Positions 21,521 to 33,577 of a stretch of DNA of 64,000 nucleotides are shown piece by piece. This stretch comes from Mycoplasmoides fastidiosum (GTDB lineage Bacteria > Bacillota_I > Bacilli_A > Mycoplasmatales > Mycoplasmoidaceae), in contig NZ_CP101809.1 in the NCBI RefSeq assembly GCF_024498275.1, positions 992,001 to 1,056,000 of the forward strand, written 5' to 3'. Under the pieces are notes generated by a model, which had not been told where the DNA came from, made no database searches, and saw nothing but the letters and a program-made list of their open reading frames with translations. How positions within the stretch are numbered: the stretch's first letter is position 1; the number at the start of each line of letters is the position of its first letter. Position numbers and translations under genes: made by a program.

Positions 21521-21545
21521 GTTCAAGCCCCAAAAGGGGTGGAAC
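21521..21545 (+). promoter_or_regulatory. Leader stem-loop of L9
   Basis: GTTC/GAAC outer stem, small internal loop, G-U and CCCC/GGGG inner stem with an AAAA tetraloop. The same plan as L8, with CTC/GAG replaced by CCCC/GGGG. Confidence 0.6.
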
Positions 21546-21584
21546 ATATAAAATATTTTTAAAGAAATAAGGACTTTTGTCTTC

Positions 21585-23711
21585 ATGAAAAAATTCAATT
21601 TATTGAAGAAAAATAAGCTTTGATTGGCCAGTTTAGGTCTTGCTACAACGGGTAGTTTGGTTTTAGCAGCTTGTGCTAGTAATAACACTACCCCATCTAA
21701 TAATAGCAATAACACTAACAATAATTCTGGACAATCCAATCAAAATAACACAGATGAAACAACCAATAACCAAACCCCTGAACCAAGTACGCCTACAGTA
21801 CCTCAAGCAACCGAAACCCAATTAGCAGCGGCTAGAACTTTGCTACAAAATGAACAAATTAAAACTGTTCTAACGAATAACAAAAATTTTGCTCTAGCTA
21901 AAATTGAAGCTAATTTATTAACTGTGAATGAAGTTGGTACTTTCAGCCAAGAAACTGTTAAAGATGCTAAAGCTGCACTTGGAGAAACTAATGCTGCAGT
22001 TGTGAGTGATGTTAGTGGTACCAATGCACAAAATGCATCAGTCATGGCTTTAATTAACACTTTAGAATCACAATTAAAAGCAGCTGAAACTAAAGCAACA
22101 GTTGTACCAGCTGATAAAAAAGACCAATTTAACGCAGCTGTAAGTGCAGTTAAAACTCAAGCAACCAATTTATTAACCAAATTGAATGCATTACCAACAA
22201 CAGCCAGTGCGGAAACTAATGTGTTAAATGCTGCGAAAAAGGGTTTTGAAGAAGCTTTAAAAACTTACTCAACAGCAACTGCAGCAACATTAACTACCAC
22301 TTGAACTGCTTTGAAAAAAGCCCACGAAGAATATCAAGCAAAATTAAATGAAGTAACCCCCAAATTAATTGATGCGCAAAAAAGTGGGTTTGATTTAGAC
22401 CAAGCAACTTCTGAATTAGAAACATTTATTAACACCGATGTCGCTACTTTTCTATCAGATGCAACTGATGGATCTAAACACTCTTCTGTTTTAAATGCTT
22501 TAGTTGCTAAAGTCCGCACTAGTGTTTTAGGAACCCCAGGTTATGATTTATGAGTAGCGGGTGATGCGCCTAAAGGAATTGAAACTGGTGATAATAAAAA
22601 ACCAAGTACCCAACTGTATGCGATTGTCGTTGGTTTAGCCAATCAAACTGCAGCTTGGAATAGTTTAAATGATGCTGTTAAAACTTTAACTTTTAATCAA
22701 AATTTATCCTTAGATGTTGCTAGTGCTGTAAATGTGTTAGCTTTACATTTAACCATTCCAGTTCCGGTTGATGTTTCGCGTTTAAATGCTTATTTAACTT
22801 TAGATCAATCTAATGTGGTTAAAATTTTACACGCTACTGACACAAACATTGCCACAACTTTAGAAACTCTTGCTAAAGGTGTTAATCAATATGCAACTCT
22901 TTTATCAGGAACTGGAACAGATACTTTAGTTCAAAAATTAACAACTTTAGAAACTGCTGTTACTGATGATGCTCGAAAAGCAAAAGTAACCGCTTTAAAA
23001 ACAGCCGCTGAAGGATTGGTAACTAAATTTGCTACTTTTAAAACTGAATGAGACAAATTACAACCAACATTGTGAACCACAACTGGTACTACAACTACTT
23101 ATCCATTATTAGAATCTGCAGCAAATTTAAATCAATTAATTGGTTTAGCTAATCATTATGATGATGTCTTACAAGTGGTTGGTCAAGCCCAAAGTTTACG
23201 CGCTTTAGTAACACAAATTACCACTGCTGTTAAAGCTGTTCCATCAGACATGTCCCAAGCAACCCAACAAGCTCCATTAATGCATGCTTTGCAACAAATC
23301 ATTACTGATGTGAGTGCAACTAGTGATAATTCATTTGGTAAGGCATTAACTGAATTTGCCACAGAAACCGGTTGAACCGGAACCAACAAAACTAGTGCAG
23401 AAGCATTGGCTAAATCAACTACAGCTGATAGCACAACAACAAAAACTGGATTGATTTACACTGATTTAGTTGAAGGTGTTGCCGCAACAACGGGTGACAG
23501 TGCTACTCCAGCCAAACTTTCATTTACTCAATTAAAAACTGAATTGGAAAAATTACAGACTGGTACAAATAAAAAACTAGAAGAAGTGTTGGGCTTGTTA
23601 AACCAACAACTAAAACCAAGTGATGGTAGTCAAACAACTCGATTAAACAATCATTTAGCTGCCATGTTTAATAATGGTGATGTTTTACCCAAATCAGAAA
23701 TGCACAATTAA
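21585..23711 (+). CDS. Array lipoprotein L9 (708 aa)
   Basis: Hybrid between subgroups. The leader, the AAGGA ribosome site and the KKFNLLKKNKLW signal peptide are L8-like, but the Asn-rich linker after Cys30 and the body (NEVGTFSQETVKDAK, QKSGFDLDQATSELETF, RTSVLGTPGYDLW, VPVDVSRLNAYL, MFNNGDVLPKSEMHN) belong to the L6/L7 type. The motif Arg is kept but Ala is replaced by Ser (DVSRLNAYL). Last gene of the array with a poly-A promoter. The hybrid structure is what one would expect from recombination near the 5' end of neighbouring copies. Confidence 0.9.
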
Positions 23712-23755
23712 TTCAACAAATATCCAACCACTGCAAAAACATTTAAACAAATTTA

Positions 23756-23789
23756 AAACAGATTACATCAAATGTAATCTGTTTTTTTT
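23756..23789 (+). terminator. Terminator of L9
   Basis: AACAGATTACAT and ATGTAATCTGTT pair fully. The C-to-T change relative to the other copies is matched by G-to-A on the other arm. Confidence 0.88.
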
Positions 23790-23795
23790 ATTAAA

Positions 23796-23824
23796 TTCGA
23801 ACTAAATCAATATCGTATTATAAT
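23796..23824 (+). promoter_or_regulatory. Promoter of L10, no poly-A tract
   Basis: TTCGAA (23796-23801), 17-base spacer, TATAAT (23819-23824). The -10 is a perfect consensus and the -35 is weak. TTATCCCC and the A tract of L1-L9 are absent. Confidence 0.55.
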
Positions 23825-23963
23825 TTTCCTGTTAAAAAAATAATCATCTATTTTTTAATCAAATTAATAATTAAAAAATTACGTAATTAAAATTAACTAT
23901 ATTGAAATCAAAATGAATTTAATATAAAAAATTATTTTCAGAAAAATGAGGATTTTCATCTTA

Positions 23964-26081
23964 ATGAGAAAATGAAATTTATTCAAAAAGAATAAACTAT
24001 GATTAACTGGTTTTGGTTTGGCCACAATAAGCAGTTTAATTCTTGCTGCTTGTAGCACTACTGATGTAACACCACCAAATAATAGTAATAATAACTCTGA
24101 ACAACCTAATTCAGCAAACACAGAAGGCTTGAATAATAATCAAACCCCTGAAACAGTAACTCCTATAATTCCTCAAGCCACTGAAAACCAATTAGCAGCA
24201 GCAAAACTTTTGCTACAAAGTTCACAAATTAAAACTGTTTTAGCCAATAATAAAAATACTGCTTTAACAGATATTAAAGCTCATTTATTAACTGTAAATG
24301 AAGTGGGGAGATTTAGTCAAGATACTGTAAAAGATGCTAAAGCCGCACTTGGGGGTTTAACTGATGTTGCTATTACTGGAATAGATCAAGATAAAGCTGA
24401 TGCAGCTTCAGTCATAAGTTTAGTTAACACTTTAGAAGCCCAATTAAAAGTAGTTGAAAATAATCCAGCAATTGTACCAACTAATAAAAAAAATCAATTT
24501 AGTACTGCTGTTAATGAGGTGAAAGTTCAAGCAACTAATTTATTAGCTAAATTAAATGCTTTACCAGCACAAATCAGTGTTGATAATAATCTTTTAGATC
24601 AAACCAAAAGAACATTTGAAGCTGCTTTAAAAACTTATGTAGAAGCAAATGCAACAACATTAAATACCGCTTGAACTGGTTTGCAAAAAGCCCATGAAGA
24701 TTATCAAGCTAAATTAAATGAAATTACTCCCAAATTGATCGAAGCCCAAAAAAGTGGCTTTGATTTAGATCAAGCAACTTCAGAATTAGAAAAATACATC
24801 AACACTGATGTAGCTACTTTTTTATCAGATACAACTAATGGGACAAATCATTCCCTTGTTTTAAACGCCTTAGTAACTAAAGTGCGAATTAATGTTTTAG
24901 GTACTGCTGGTTATAACTTGTGAGCAGAAGGAGATGCACCTAAAGGAATTCCAACCGGCACTAATAAAAAACCAAGTACGCAACTTTATGCAATTGTGGT
25001 TGGTTTAGCAAATCAAACTGCCGCTTGAAATCATTTAAGTGAGGCAATCAAAACATTGACTTTTAACCACAATTTAATTTTAGGAACCACTAGTGCTGTT
25101 AATGTTTTAGCATTACATTTAGCAACTCCAGTTCCAGTAGATGTTGCTCGACTAAATGCTTATTTAATTGTTGCTGATGCTAATGTTGTTAAAATTTTAA
25201 CTGAGGGCACTGATAGTATTGCCAAAGTTTTAGAAACAATTGCCAAAGGGATTAGTCAATATGAAGTTCTTTTATCTGAAGAAGGAAAAGATAGTTTAGT
25301 GCAAAAATTAACCGTTTTAGAAAATAAGGTGGAAGATACTCAACGCAAGAAAAAAGTAACTGATTTAAAAACGGCAACTCAAGAATTAGTAACTAAATTT
25401 GCTACTTTTAAAAAGGAGTGAAATAAATTACAACCTTTATTATGAACCACAAGTGGTACTAAAATAACTTATCCATTATTAGATAATGCCACTAATTTGA
25501 ACCAATTAATTGGTTTAGCTAATCACTATGATGATGTCTTACAAGTTGTTGGTCAAGCCCAAAGTTTAAAAACATTGATAACTCAAATTACTACCGCAGT
25601 AAAACCTATTCCCGCAGATACAACTAACTCAATCAAAGAAGCCCCATTGATTGCATCATTAACTGGAATGGTTGCTAATATTAATAGTTTGACTCAAGGA
25701 TTTGGTAAAGCATTGAATGATTTTATTGCTGAAACCGCATGAACTAGTGAAAATAGAACCACTGTAGAAGCGCTTGCTAAATCCACAACTACTGGAAAAA
25801 CAACAACCAAAACTGGTTTAATTTACACTGATTTAGTAGAAGGCGTCGCTGCACAAACTACTGGGGACATCCAAACACCTACTAAATTATCCCTTAAACA
25901 TTTAAAAATTGAACTAGAAAAATTACAAGATACAACTGGTAGAAAATTGCATGATTTATTAGGGCTATTAAACAAACAACTACAACCAAGTGGAAGTAGT
26001 CAAACTGCTCGTTTAAATAATCATTTAGCTGCAATTTTTAATAATGGTAATGTTCTACCTGAATCAGAAGTGCATAATTAA
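23964..26081 (+). CDS. Array lipoprotein L10 (705 aa)
   Basis: First of three related genes (L10-L12). Lipobox LILAAC with Cys30 is followed by an Asn/Ser/Thr linker (about 31-72) and the body NEVGRFSQDTVKDAK, QKSGFDLDQATSELEKY, KVRINVLGTAGYNLW, VPVDVARLNAYL and NNGNVLPESEVHN. Start ATG 23964 gives MRKWNLFKKNKLW and follows a GAGG ribosome site. Sequence is like L9 in the first half. The C terminus has NNGN rather than NNGD, a change shared with L11. Confidence 0.9.
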
Positions 26082-26116
26082 TAAACAAGTAATTTTTTTA
26101 GACAATACTATAAAAA

Positions 26117-26150
26117 CAAAACAGATCACATTGAATGTGATCCGTTTTTT
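26117..26150 (+). terminator. Terminator of L10
   Basis: AACAGATCACATT pairs with AATGTGATCCGTT apart from one A-C mismatch; T6 follows. Confidence 0.85.
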
Positions 26151-26161
26151 GTTTTATTAAA

Positions 26162-26191
26162 TTTACAAGTGAGAAAATATCATATTATAAT
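26162..26191 (+). promoter_or_regulatory. Promoter of L11
   Basis: TTTACA (26162-26167), 18-base spacer, TATAAT (26186-26191). It lies inside an 89-base block (26144-26232) that is identical upstream of L12. Confidence 0.7.
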
Positions 26192-26319
26192 TCCCCTGTT
26201 GTGAAAAATGATTGTTCCGTTTTCAAATCAAATTTGCAATCAGAAAATCACTTATTAATATTAATTACATAAAAAATAACACCGAAAATTATTTTTTAAA
26301 AAAGAGGGCTTTTACCTTA

Positions 26320-28518
26320 ATGCAAAAATTAAATTTATTCAAAAAGAATAAACTATGGTTAGCTAGTTTAAGCATTACTACAATGAGTAGTTTAGTGCTG
26401 GCGGCTTGTGGAGCCACTGATCTAACATCGCAAAATAATAATACCAACAATAATTCTGAGCAATCTCATTCAAATAATTCAGAAGATGCAAATAGTAATC
26501 AAACAGCTCCTAAACCAAATCCTGATTCTAATCATAACGAAGCGAATCAAAATTCAAACAATGATCAAACTGGTTCTAAACCAAATCATCTTATAATTCC
26601 TCAGGCCACTAAAAACCAATTAGCAACAGCAAAAATTTTGTTACAAACCCCAGAAATTAAAACTGTTTTAAACAATAATAAAAAAGCTGCTTCAGCAACT
26701 ATTACAGCTAATTTATTAACTCTTAATAAAATTGGTACATTCAGTCAGGATACTGTTAAAGATGCTAAGACTGCTCTTGGTATTTCAACTAACCCATCTA
26801 TTGATGAAGTAGACCAAACAAAGGTTGAAGCAGCATCAGTCATGAGTCTAATCCATACTTTAGAAGCTCAACTAAAAACAGCTGAAAATGATTCAAATAT
26901 TGTACCTAATGATAAAAAAGATCAGTTTGGTACTGCTGTTAATAAAGTGAAAATTCAAGCAAGCAATTTATTAACCAAATTAAATGCTTTGCCAACAAAA
27001 TTAAGTGAAAATGCTAATTTTTTAAATAATGCTAGAGAAGCATTTGAAGCTGCTTTGACAACTTATAAAGCAGCGGATACAACAACATTAAGCACCGCTT
27101 GAGTTGGTTTGAAAAAAGCTCATGCAAATTATCAAACTCAACTAAATGAAATTACTCCTAAACTAATTAGCGCTCAAAAAAGTGGCTTTGAATTAGATCA
27201 GGCAACTTCAGAATTAGAAAAATACATTAATACCAATGTAGCCACCTTCTTATCTAACACTAATAATGGTACTAAGCATTCACTTGTTCTGAATACTTTA
27301 GTAACCAAAGTGCGGACTAGTGTTCTAGGGACTATTGGTTATGATTTATGACCTGAAGGAAATGCCCCAGCCGGAATTCCCACCGGTAATAACAAAAAAT
27401 CAAGTACCCAACTTTATGCGATTGTCGTTGGTTTAGCTCATCAAACTGCAGCTTGAAATAATTTAAATCAAGCAATGAAAATTTTAACTTTCAATCAAAG
27501 TTTGATTTTAGAAGCTGTTAGTGCTGTTAATGTTTTTGCTTTACACATCGATGCAACTGTTCCATTAGATGTGGCACGATTAAATGCATATTTAGTTGTT
27601 GATGGTGCTAATGCTGTTAAAATTTTGACTGATAATGAAACAAATAACAGTATTGCCAAAACTTTAACAACTATTGCTAAAGGTATTGATCATTTCGATA
27701 CACTTTTAGCAGAAACTGGAACCAATAGTTTAATTCATAAATTATCCGATTTAGAAAGTAAGGTTAGCGATGGAAATCGTAAGAAAAAAGTGACTGATTT
27801 AAAAACAGCCACCCAAAAATTACAAACTAAATTTGCTACTTTTAAAGATGAATGAAATAAATTGCAACCTTTATTGTGAACAACAACTGGTACTACAACT
27901 ACTTATCCATTATTAGATGCTGCTAATAAGCTTAATCAATTAATTGGTTTAGCCAATCACTACAGCGATGTTTTACAAGTTGTTGGCCAAGCACAAAGTT
28001 TACAAACATTAGTAAATCAAATTACCATCGCAGTAAATATTATTCCAAGCAATCAACTCGATAACCCACAAGAAACTACATTGGCAACGATATTAGATGA
28101 GATTGTTGCTGATAATAATTCTATTATAGATAACAGTTTTGGTAAAGCATTAGATGATTTTGCCACAGAATCTGGATGAACTGATGAAAATAAAACCGCT
28201 GCAGAAGCGCTTGCTAAATCAATGACCAGCAGCGATTCAAAAACAATAAGAACTGGTTTAATTTATACTGATTTAGTTGGTGGTGCAACACAAAATAGTG
28301 CAAATGATGAATCATCTAAAAAATTGACATTCGAAAATTTAAGTTATAACTTAAGTAATTTAGAAAACGAAACAGATAAAAAACTACACGATTTATTAGA
28401 ATTATTAAACAAACAATTGCAACCAAGTGATGGGAGTCAAACTAGTCGATTAAATAACCACTTAGCTGCAATTTTTAATAATGGTAATGTTCTGCCTGAA
28501 TCAGAAGTGCATAATTAA
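26320..28518 (+). CDS. Array lipoprotein L11 (732 aa)
   Basis: Start taken at ATG 26320, which follows AGAGGG and gives the family signal peptide (MQKLNLFKKNKLW, Cys30). An in-frame ATG 108 bases upstream would put 36 unrelated residues ahead of the signal peptide and is rejected. The linker is long (about 31-95) with Asn, Ser, His and several PNP/PN pairs. The body has NKIGTFSQDTVKDAK, QKSGFELDQATSELEKY, VRTSVLGTIGYDLW, VPLDVARLNAYL, LNNHLAAIFNNGNVLPES. Trp13 is UGG. It differs from L12 mainly in the linker and in being unbroken. Confidence 0.9.
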
Positions 28519-28557
28519 TTCAACAAATAATTTTTGAATAAAAATATATATAAAACA

Positions 28558-28591
28558 AAAAACAGATCGCATTAAATGTGATCTGTTTTTT
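28558..28591 (+). terminator. Terminator of L11
   Basis: AACAGATCGCATT pairs with AATGTGATCTGTT, with one G-U pair; T6 follows. Confidence 0.87.
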
Positions 28592-28602
28592 GTTTTATTA
28601 AA

Positions 28603-28632
28603 TTTACAAGTGAGAAAATATCATATTATAAT
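28603..28632 (+). promoter_or_regulatory. Promoter of L12
   Basis: TTTACA (28603-28608), 18-base spacer, TATAAT (28627-28632), identical with the L11 promoter and its surroundings. Confidence 0.7.
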
Positions 28633-28765
28633 TCCCCTGTTGTGAAAAATGATTGTTCCGTTTTCAAATCAAAGTTTCAATCAGAAAATCACTTATTAAA
28701 ATTAATTATATATTTCGAAAAATAACATCAAAAATTATTTTTCAAAAAAGAGAGCTTTTACTTTA

Positions 28766-30902
28766 ATGAAAAAATTAAATTTATTCAAAAAGAATAAACT
28801 ATGGTTAGCTGGTTTAGGCATTGCCACGATGAGTAGTTTAGTGTTAGGTGCTTGTGGAACGAATGATATAACACCTTCAAATAATAGCAACAGTATTAAT
28901 AATAATTCTGAACAACACAACCCAGATAATTCAGAAGGTGCAAACAGTAGTAAAAATACTTCTGAACCAAATATTCCTATAATTCCCCAAGCAACTGAAA
29001 ACCAATTAGCTGCAGCAAAAATTTTGTTACAAACTCCAACAATTAAAACTGTTTTGAACAATAACAAAAGTGCTGCTTGAGCAACTATTACAGCTAATTT
29101 ATTAACCGTCAATGAAGTGGGTATTTTCAGTCAAGATACTGTTAAAGATGCTAAGACTGCTCTTGGTGTTTTAACCAGCACAGCTCTCACTGAAGTGGAT
29201 CAATCAAAAGCAGAAGCAGCTTCAGTCATGACTTTAATTAATACTCTAGAAACTCAACTAAAAACAGCCGAAAATGATCCAACAATTGTGCCTAACAATA
29301 AAAAAGACCAATTTCGTGCTGCAGTTAATGAGGTAAAAGTTCAAACAAACAATTTATTAGCTAAATTAAACGCTTTACCGACAAAAGTGGGTAAGGGTAT
29401 TAATCTCTTAGATGATGTTAAAAAAAACATTTGAAACTGCTTTAGCAGCTTATACAGCAGCCAATTCGACAACATTAAATACCACTTGAGTTACTTTGAA
29501 AAAAGCTCATGAAAATTATCAAAATAAGTTAAATGAAATCACTCCTAAATTAATTGATGCCCAAAAAACTGGATTTGATTTAGACCAAGCAACTTCAGAA
29601 TTAGAAAAATACATCAATACCGATGTAGCTACTTTTTTATCAGATGCAGCTAATGGCACTAAGCATTCGCTTGTGTTAAATGCCTTAGTAACTAAAGTAC
29701 GCACCAATGTTTTGGGTACTATTGGTTCTGATTTATGAACAGAAGATAATGCACCAGCCGGCATTCCAACGGGCGATAATAAAAAACCAAGTACTCAACT
29801 TTATGCCATTGTCGTTGGTTTAGCTCATCAAACTGCAGCTTGAAATAATTTGAAAAATGCAATTAAAATTTTAACCTTTAATCAGAGTTTGATTTTAGAA
29901 GCTGTTAATGCTGTTAATGTCTTTGCTTTACACCTAACAACTCTAGTTCCACTTGATGTAGCTCGATTAAATGCTTACTTAATTGTTCCTAGTGCTAATG
30001 TCGTTAAAATTTTGACTGAAAATCAAAACTATGATAGTATTGCTAAAACTTTAGAAAATCTTAGCAAAGGTATTGATCATTTCGATAAATTTTTAGCAAA
30101 AACTGGAACGGATAGTTTATTGCAAAAATTATCCGATTTAGAAAATAAAGTTAGCGATGAACCTCGTAAGAAAAAAGTAACTGATCTAAAAGTTGAAACT
30201 GAAAAATTAATTACTAAATTTGATGCATTTAAAGTAAAGTGAGAGAAATTACGGCCCTTATTATGGACAAAAAATGATACCACAATTACTTACCCATTAT
30301 TAGATGCTGCCACTAATCTTAACCAGTTAATTGGCTTAGCCAATCACTACGGTGATGTTTTACAGGTTGTCGGTCAAGCCCAAAGTTTACAAACATTAGT
30401 AACTCAAATTACGACTGCAACAAAAATTATTCCAAATAATCCATCCCAGAAAACTCAAGAAACCTCATTAGCAACAATATTGGGAAAAATTGTTAGTGAC
30501 ATTCATTCGCTAGTTACTGGTTTTGGTAAAGCGTTAAATAATTTTGCCACAGAATCTGGATGAACCGGTGAAAATAAAACTAAAGCAGAAGCCCTTGCTA
30601 AATTAACGACCAGCAGTAGTTCAAAAACAATAAAAACTGGTTTAATTTATACTGATTTAGTGGGTGGTGCAACACAAACTGATGGAACCAATCAACCATC
30701 TGATAAATTGTTGTTTAGCACTTTAAGTTATAATTTAAGTAATTTAGAAGATGTAACTGATAAAAAATTACACGATTTACTAGAATTATTAAACAAACAG
30801 TTGAAGCCAAGTGATGGTAGTCAAACTAATCGATTAAATAATCACTTAGCTGCAATTTTCAATAATGGTGATGTTTTATCTGAAACCGAAATTCATAACT
30901 AA
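28766..30902 (+). pseudogene. Array lipoprotein L12, frameshifted in an A8 run
   Basis: From ATG 28766 the frame encodes signal peptide and lipobox (MKKLNLFKKNKLW, VLGAC, Cys30), an Asn/Ser linker and the N-terminal helical region as far as GINLLDDVKK. There an A8 run (29420-29427) shifts the frame, and translation would end at TAA 29525-29527 (253 aa). With seven A the sequence continues in family register (KTFETALAAYTAAN...) to TAA 30900-30902, giving about 711 aa ending FNNGDVLSETEIHN. The downstream frame keeps all family blocks (FDLDQATSEL, VRTNVLGTIGSDLW, DVARLNAYL). The break is therefore recent, reversible by slippage, or a sequencing error. The lipobox has Gly before the Ala-Cys, where the other copies have Ala. 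Confidence 0.8.
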
Positions 30903-30931
30903 TAAATTTTTCAATTAACTTTAAAGATTAA

Positions 30932-30964
30932 AAAAACAGATCGCTTTTAGTGATCTGTTTTTTT
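30932..30964 (+). terminator. Terminator of L12
   Basis: AACAGATCGC and GTGATCTGTT pair (one G-U) over a short loop; T7 follows. Confidence 0.85.
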
Positions 30965-30989
30965 GTTTTAATCAGATAGACAAACCATT

Positions 30990-30998
30990 TGTTAAAAT
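30990..30998 (+). promoter_or_regulatory. Possible extended -10 promoter of L13
   Basis: TGTTAAAAT has the TGnTAnAAT form of an extended -10 box, 132 bases before the L13 start. No -35 is seen. Confidence 0.4.
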
Positions 30999-31081
30999 AC
31001 TAATTGAATTATTTTTTAAAAACTATTTCAATCATTTTAAAAAGAAAAAGACAAAAAATTAATTTAATTAAACAATATACG

Positions 31082-31094
31082 GATTCATGGAATC
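31082..31094 (+). promoter_or_regulatory. Leader mini-hairpin of L13
   Basis: GATTC and GAATC flank a 3-base loop, followed by GTTGATAA. L14 has the same stem and following bases at 33531-33543. Confidence 0.4.
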
Positions 31095-31129
31095 GTTGAT
31101 AACCTAAAAAAGGATCTATCCTTAATTTA

Positions 31130-33343
31130 ATGAAGAAATTCAAATTTCTACACAGAAAAAATTTTTGATTAGCCAGTTTTGGCTGAACTATAACTAGCAG
31201 TTTAGTTTTAGCTGCTTGCGCACATAATCCTGTTGTTGATTCTCAACAAACTAAACCGAATAATTCAGAAGCAATGAATAATTCTGCCAATCCCGAACCA
31301 ACTAAACCCGATCAGTCTAATCAGAATAATTTAGACATAATAAATAAAACTGAAGATGCATCAAAACCTGGATCTGATCAATCAAATAATGATGTTATTC
31401 CCCCTAGTTCTGACACATCTCAGATTTCAGCAATAACTCAAGCAACTCAACAACAAATAGTAGATGCTAAAAGATTGCTGCAACAGGCTGAAATTAAAAC
31501 TGTTTTAAACAATAATAAAGAAGTAGCAAGTAAAAAAATTAAAGCCAATATTTTAACTGTAACCAAAATTGGTAAATTCAGCCAAGAAACTGTTGCTAAT
31601 TCCAAGCAAGCTTTGGGAACTACAAGTGATGCAATCATCACAACTATTGATGGCAATAATGAAAAAAATCAATCAGTTGCAGCATTAGTCAAAACTTTAG
31701 AATCACAATTAAATGCCCCTACAACAACTGTACAAATTGTGCCAACAGATAAAAAAACAGATTTTAGTAAGGCGATTAACGATATAAAAATACACGCAAA
31801 TAATTTATTGTCTAAATTAAACGATTTACCTGCAACAGTAACTACAGATACTAATATTTTTCATGTAGCAAAAACTACATTTGAATCTGCTTTAGATAGT
31901 TATAGCTCTGCAACTACAACAGAAAATTTACAAACTGCTTGATTAAATTTGAAAAAAGCTCAAGATGATTTTCAAGCAAAATTAAATGAAGCAGCTCCTA
32001 AATTAGTTGCTATTCAAAAAGCCGCACTTGAGCTTGATAAAACAACTTCTTGATTAGAAAGTTTTATTAATACAGATGTAGCTAATTTTTTATCCAACAC
32101 AACAAATGGAAGCCAAAATTCTAAGATCTTAAATGCTTTAGTTGCTAAAGTGCGTACAAATGTTTTAGGGACATTAGGACATGATTTATGAGCTACAGAT
32201 GATGCCCCACCGGGTGCTGAAAGTGATACTCAACCAAGTACACAACTCTATGCTATTGTGGTTGGCTTAGCTAATCAAACTACAGCATGAAATAATTTAG
32301 AACACGAAATAAAATCTTTAACTTTCAATCAAAATTTGTTGCTTGGTGTTGAAAGTGCAATTAATATTTTTGCCCAGCATTTAGAAACTTTAGTTCCTGT
32401 TGATGTTGCGCGGTTAAATGCTTATTTAATCTTTGATCAATCCAATCTTTTAAAAATATTGCATTCACAATCTTCAATTAATACTATTGAAATTTTAGAA
32501 AAAATTGCTAAAGGTGTGAATCAGTATGCAACTCTTTTAGGTAGTTCAGAAGAAGAAACTTTAGTTAAGAAATTAACCACTTTAGCAGCTAAGGTTAGTG
32601 ATGCTAGTCGTCAAACTAAAGTCAATACATTAAAAACAGCAGCCGAAGGATTGGTGACTAAATTTACTGCTTTTAAAACCGAATGAGATAAATTACAAGA
32701 CTCATTATGAATTATGAATCAATCTCAAATTAAATTTCCATTGCTAGAAGGTGCTGTTAATTTAAATCGATTAATTGGATTAGCCAATAATTATGGTGAT
32801 GTTTTACAAGCACTAGGACAAGCTTTAAGTTTAAGAGCAATAGGTAATAAAATTGTAGATGCAGTATCTCCCACTTTATCATCAACATCTCAAGAAGAGC
32901 AATCACCACTAATAAAATCTTTACAAGCAATCATTACTGAAATAAAAAATACAGCAGATAATTCCTTCGGAAAAGCACTTGATGAATTTGCTAAAGAAAC
33001 CCAATGAACAGAAACTAATAAATCTGAAGCTGAAGCCATTGCACATTCAAATACCACTTCAACTCCAGCCAATACTGGTTTGATTTATACTGATTTAGTT
33101 GAAGGCACTATGGCCACAACAGGTACGCCTTCAACTCCTGCTAAACTTTCGTTTGAACAATTAAAAACTGAATTAGAAAAATTGCAAGACGTAGGTAATA
33201 AGCCATTATATTATTTTTTAGGTTTATTAGGTCAGCAATTACAACCAAGTGATGGTAGTCAAACAGCTCGTTTAACTAATCATTTGGCTGAAATGTTCAA
33301 TAATGGTAATATTCTTCCTGAGACTCAAATACATAATTCATAA
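31130..33343 (+). CDS. Array lipoprotein L13 (737 aa)
   Basis: Signal peptide MKKFKFLHRKNFWLASFGW with lipobox Cys30 and a long linker (to about residue 110) rich in Asn, Asp, Ser and Pro, containing several PNQ/DQSN-like segments. Family blocks are more diverged: TKIGKFSQETVANSK, AALELDKTTSWLESF, KVRTNVLGTLGHDLW, VPVDVARLNAYL and a C terminus NNGNILPETQIHNS. It pairs with L14, which has the same leader and linker style. The start is preceded by AAAGGATC. A diverged older duplicate seems likely compared with L2-L7. Confidence 0.9.
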
Positions 33344-33368
33344 AAAATTTTGAATTATTCTTTCATAA

Positions 33369-33402
33369 AAAAACAGGTCACAGAAAGTGATCTGTTTTTT
33401 TA
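33369..33402 (+). terminator. Terminator of L13
   Basis: AAACAGGTCAC and GTGATCTGTTT pair with one G-U, then T7. Confidence 0.85.
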
Positions 33403-33530
33403 TTTTTTATAAACAATGAAACCTTTTATTAAAAATAGAATTAAATTTACTTTTAACAATTTTTTCACATTAATTTTTTTAAACTTCAAAAAATCTTAAT
33501 TACAATTAATCCTAAACTAATAAAATTATG

Positions 33531-33543
33531 GATTCGTTGAATC
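33531..33543 (+). promoter_or_regulatory. Leader mini-hairpin of L14
   Basis: GATTC and GAATC over a GTT loop, then GTTGATAA, as in L13. Confidence 0.4.
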
Positions 33544-33577
33544 GTTGATAAGCTAAAAAAAGAATATTTTTTATTTC

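Noticed and set aside
3996-23434. Many minus-strand open frames of 60-130 codons inside the lipoprotein genes
   Set aside because: They mirror the A/T/K-rich sense codons, lack ribosome sites and are interrupted differently in each paralogue.
26212-26319. An upstream in-frame ATG that would extend L11 by 36 residues
   Set aside because: The extension precedes a perfect family signal peptide and overlaps the promoter/leader block shared with L12. ATG 26320 has its own ribosome site.
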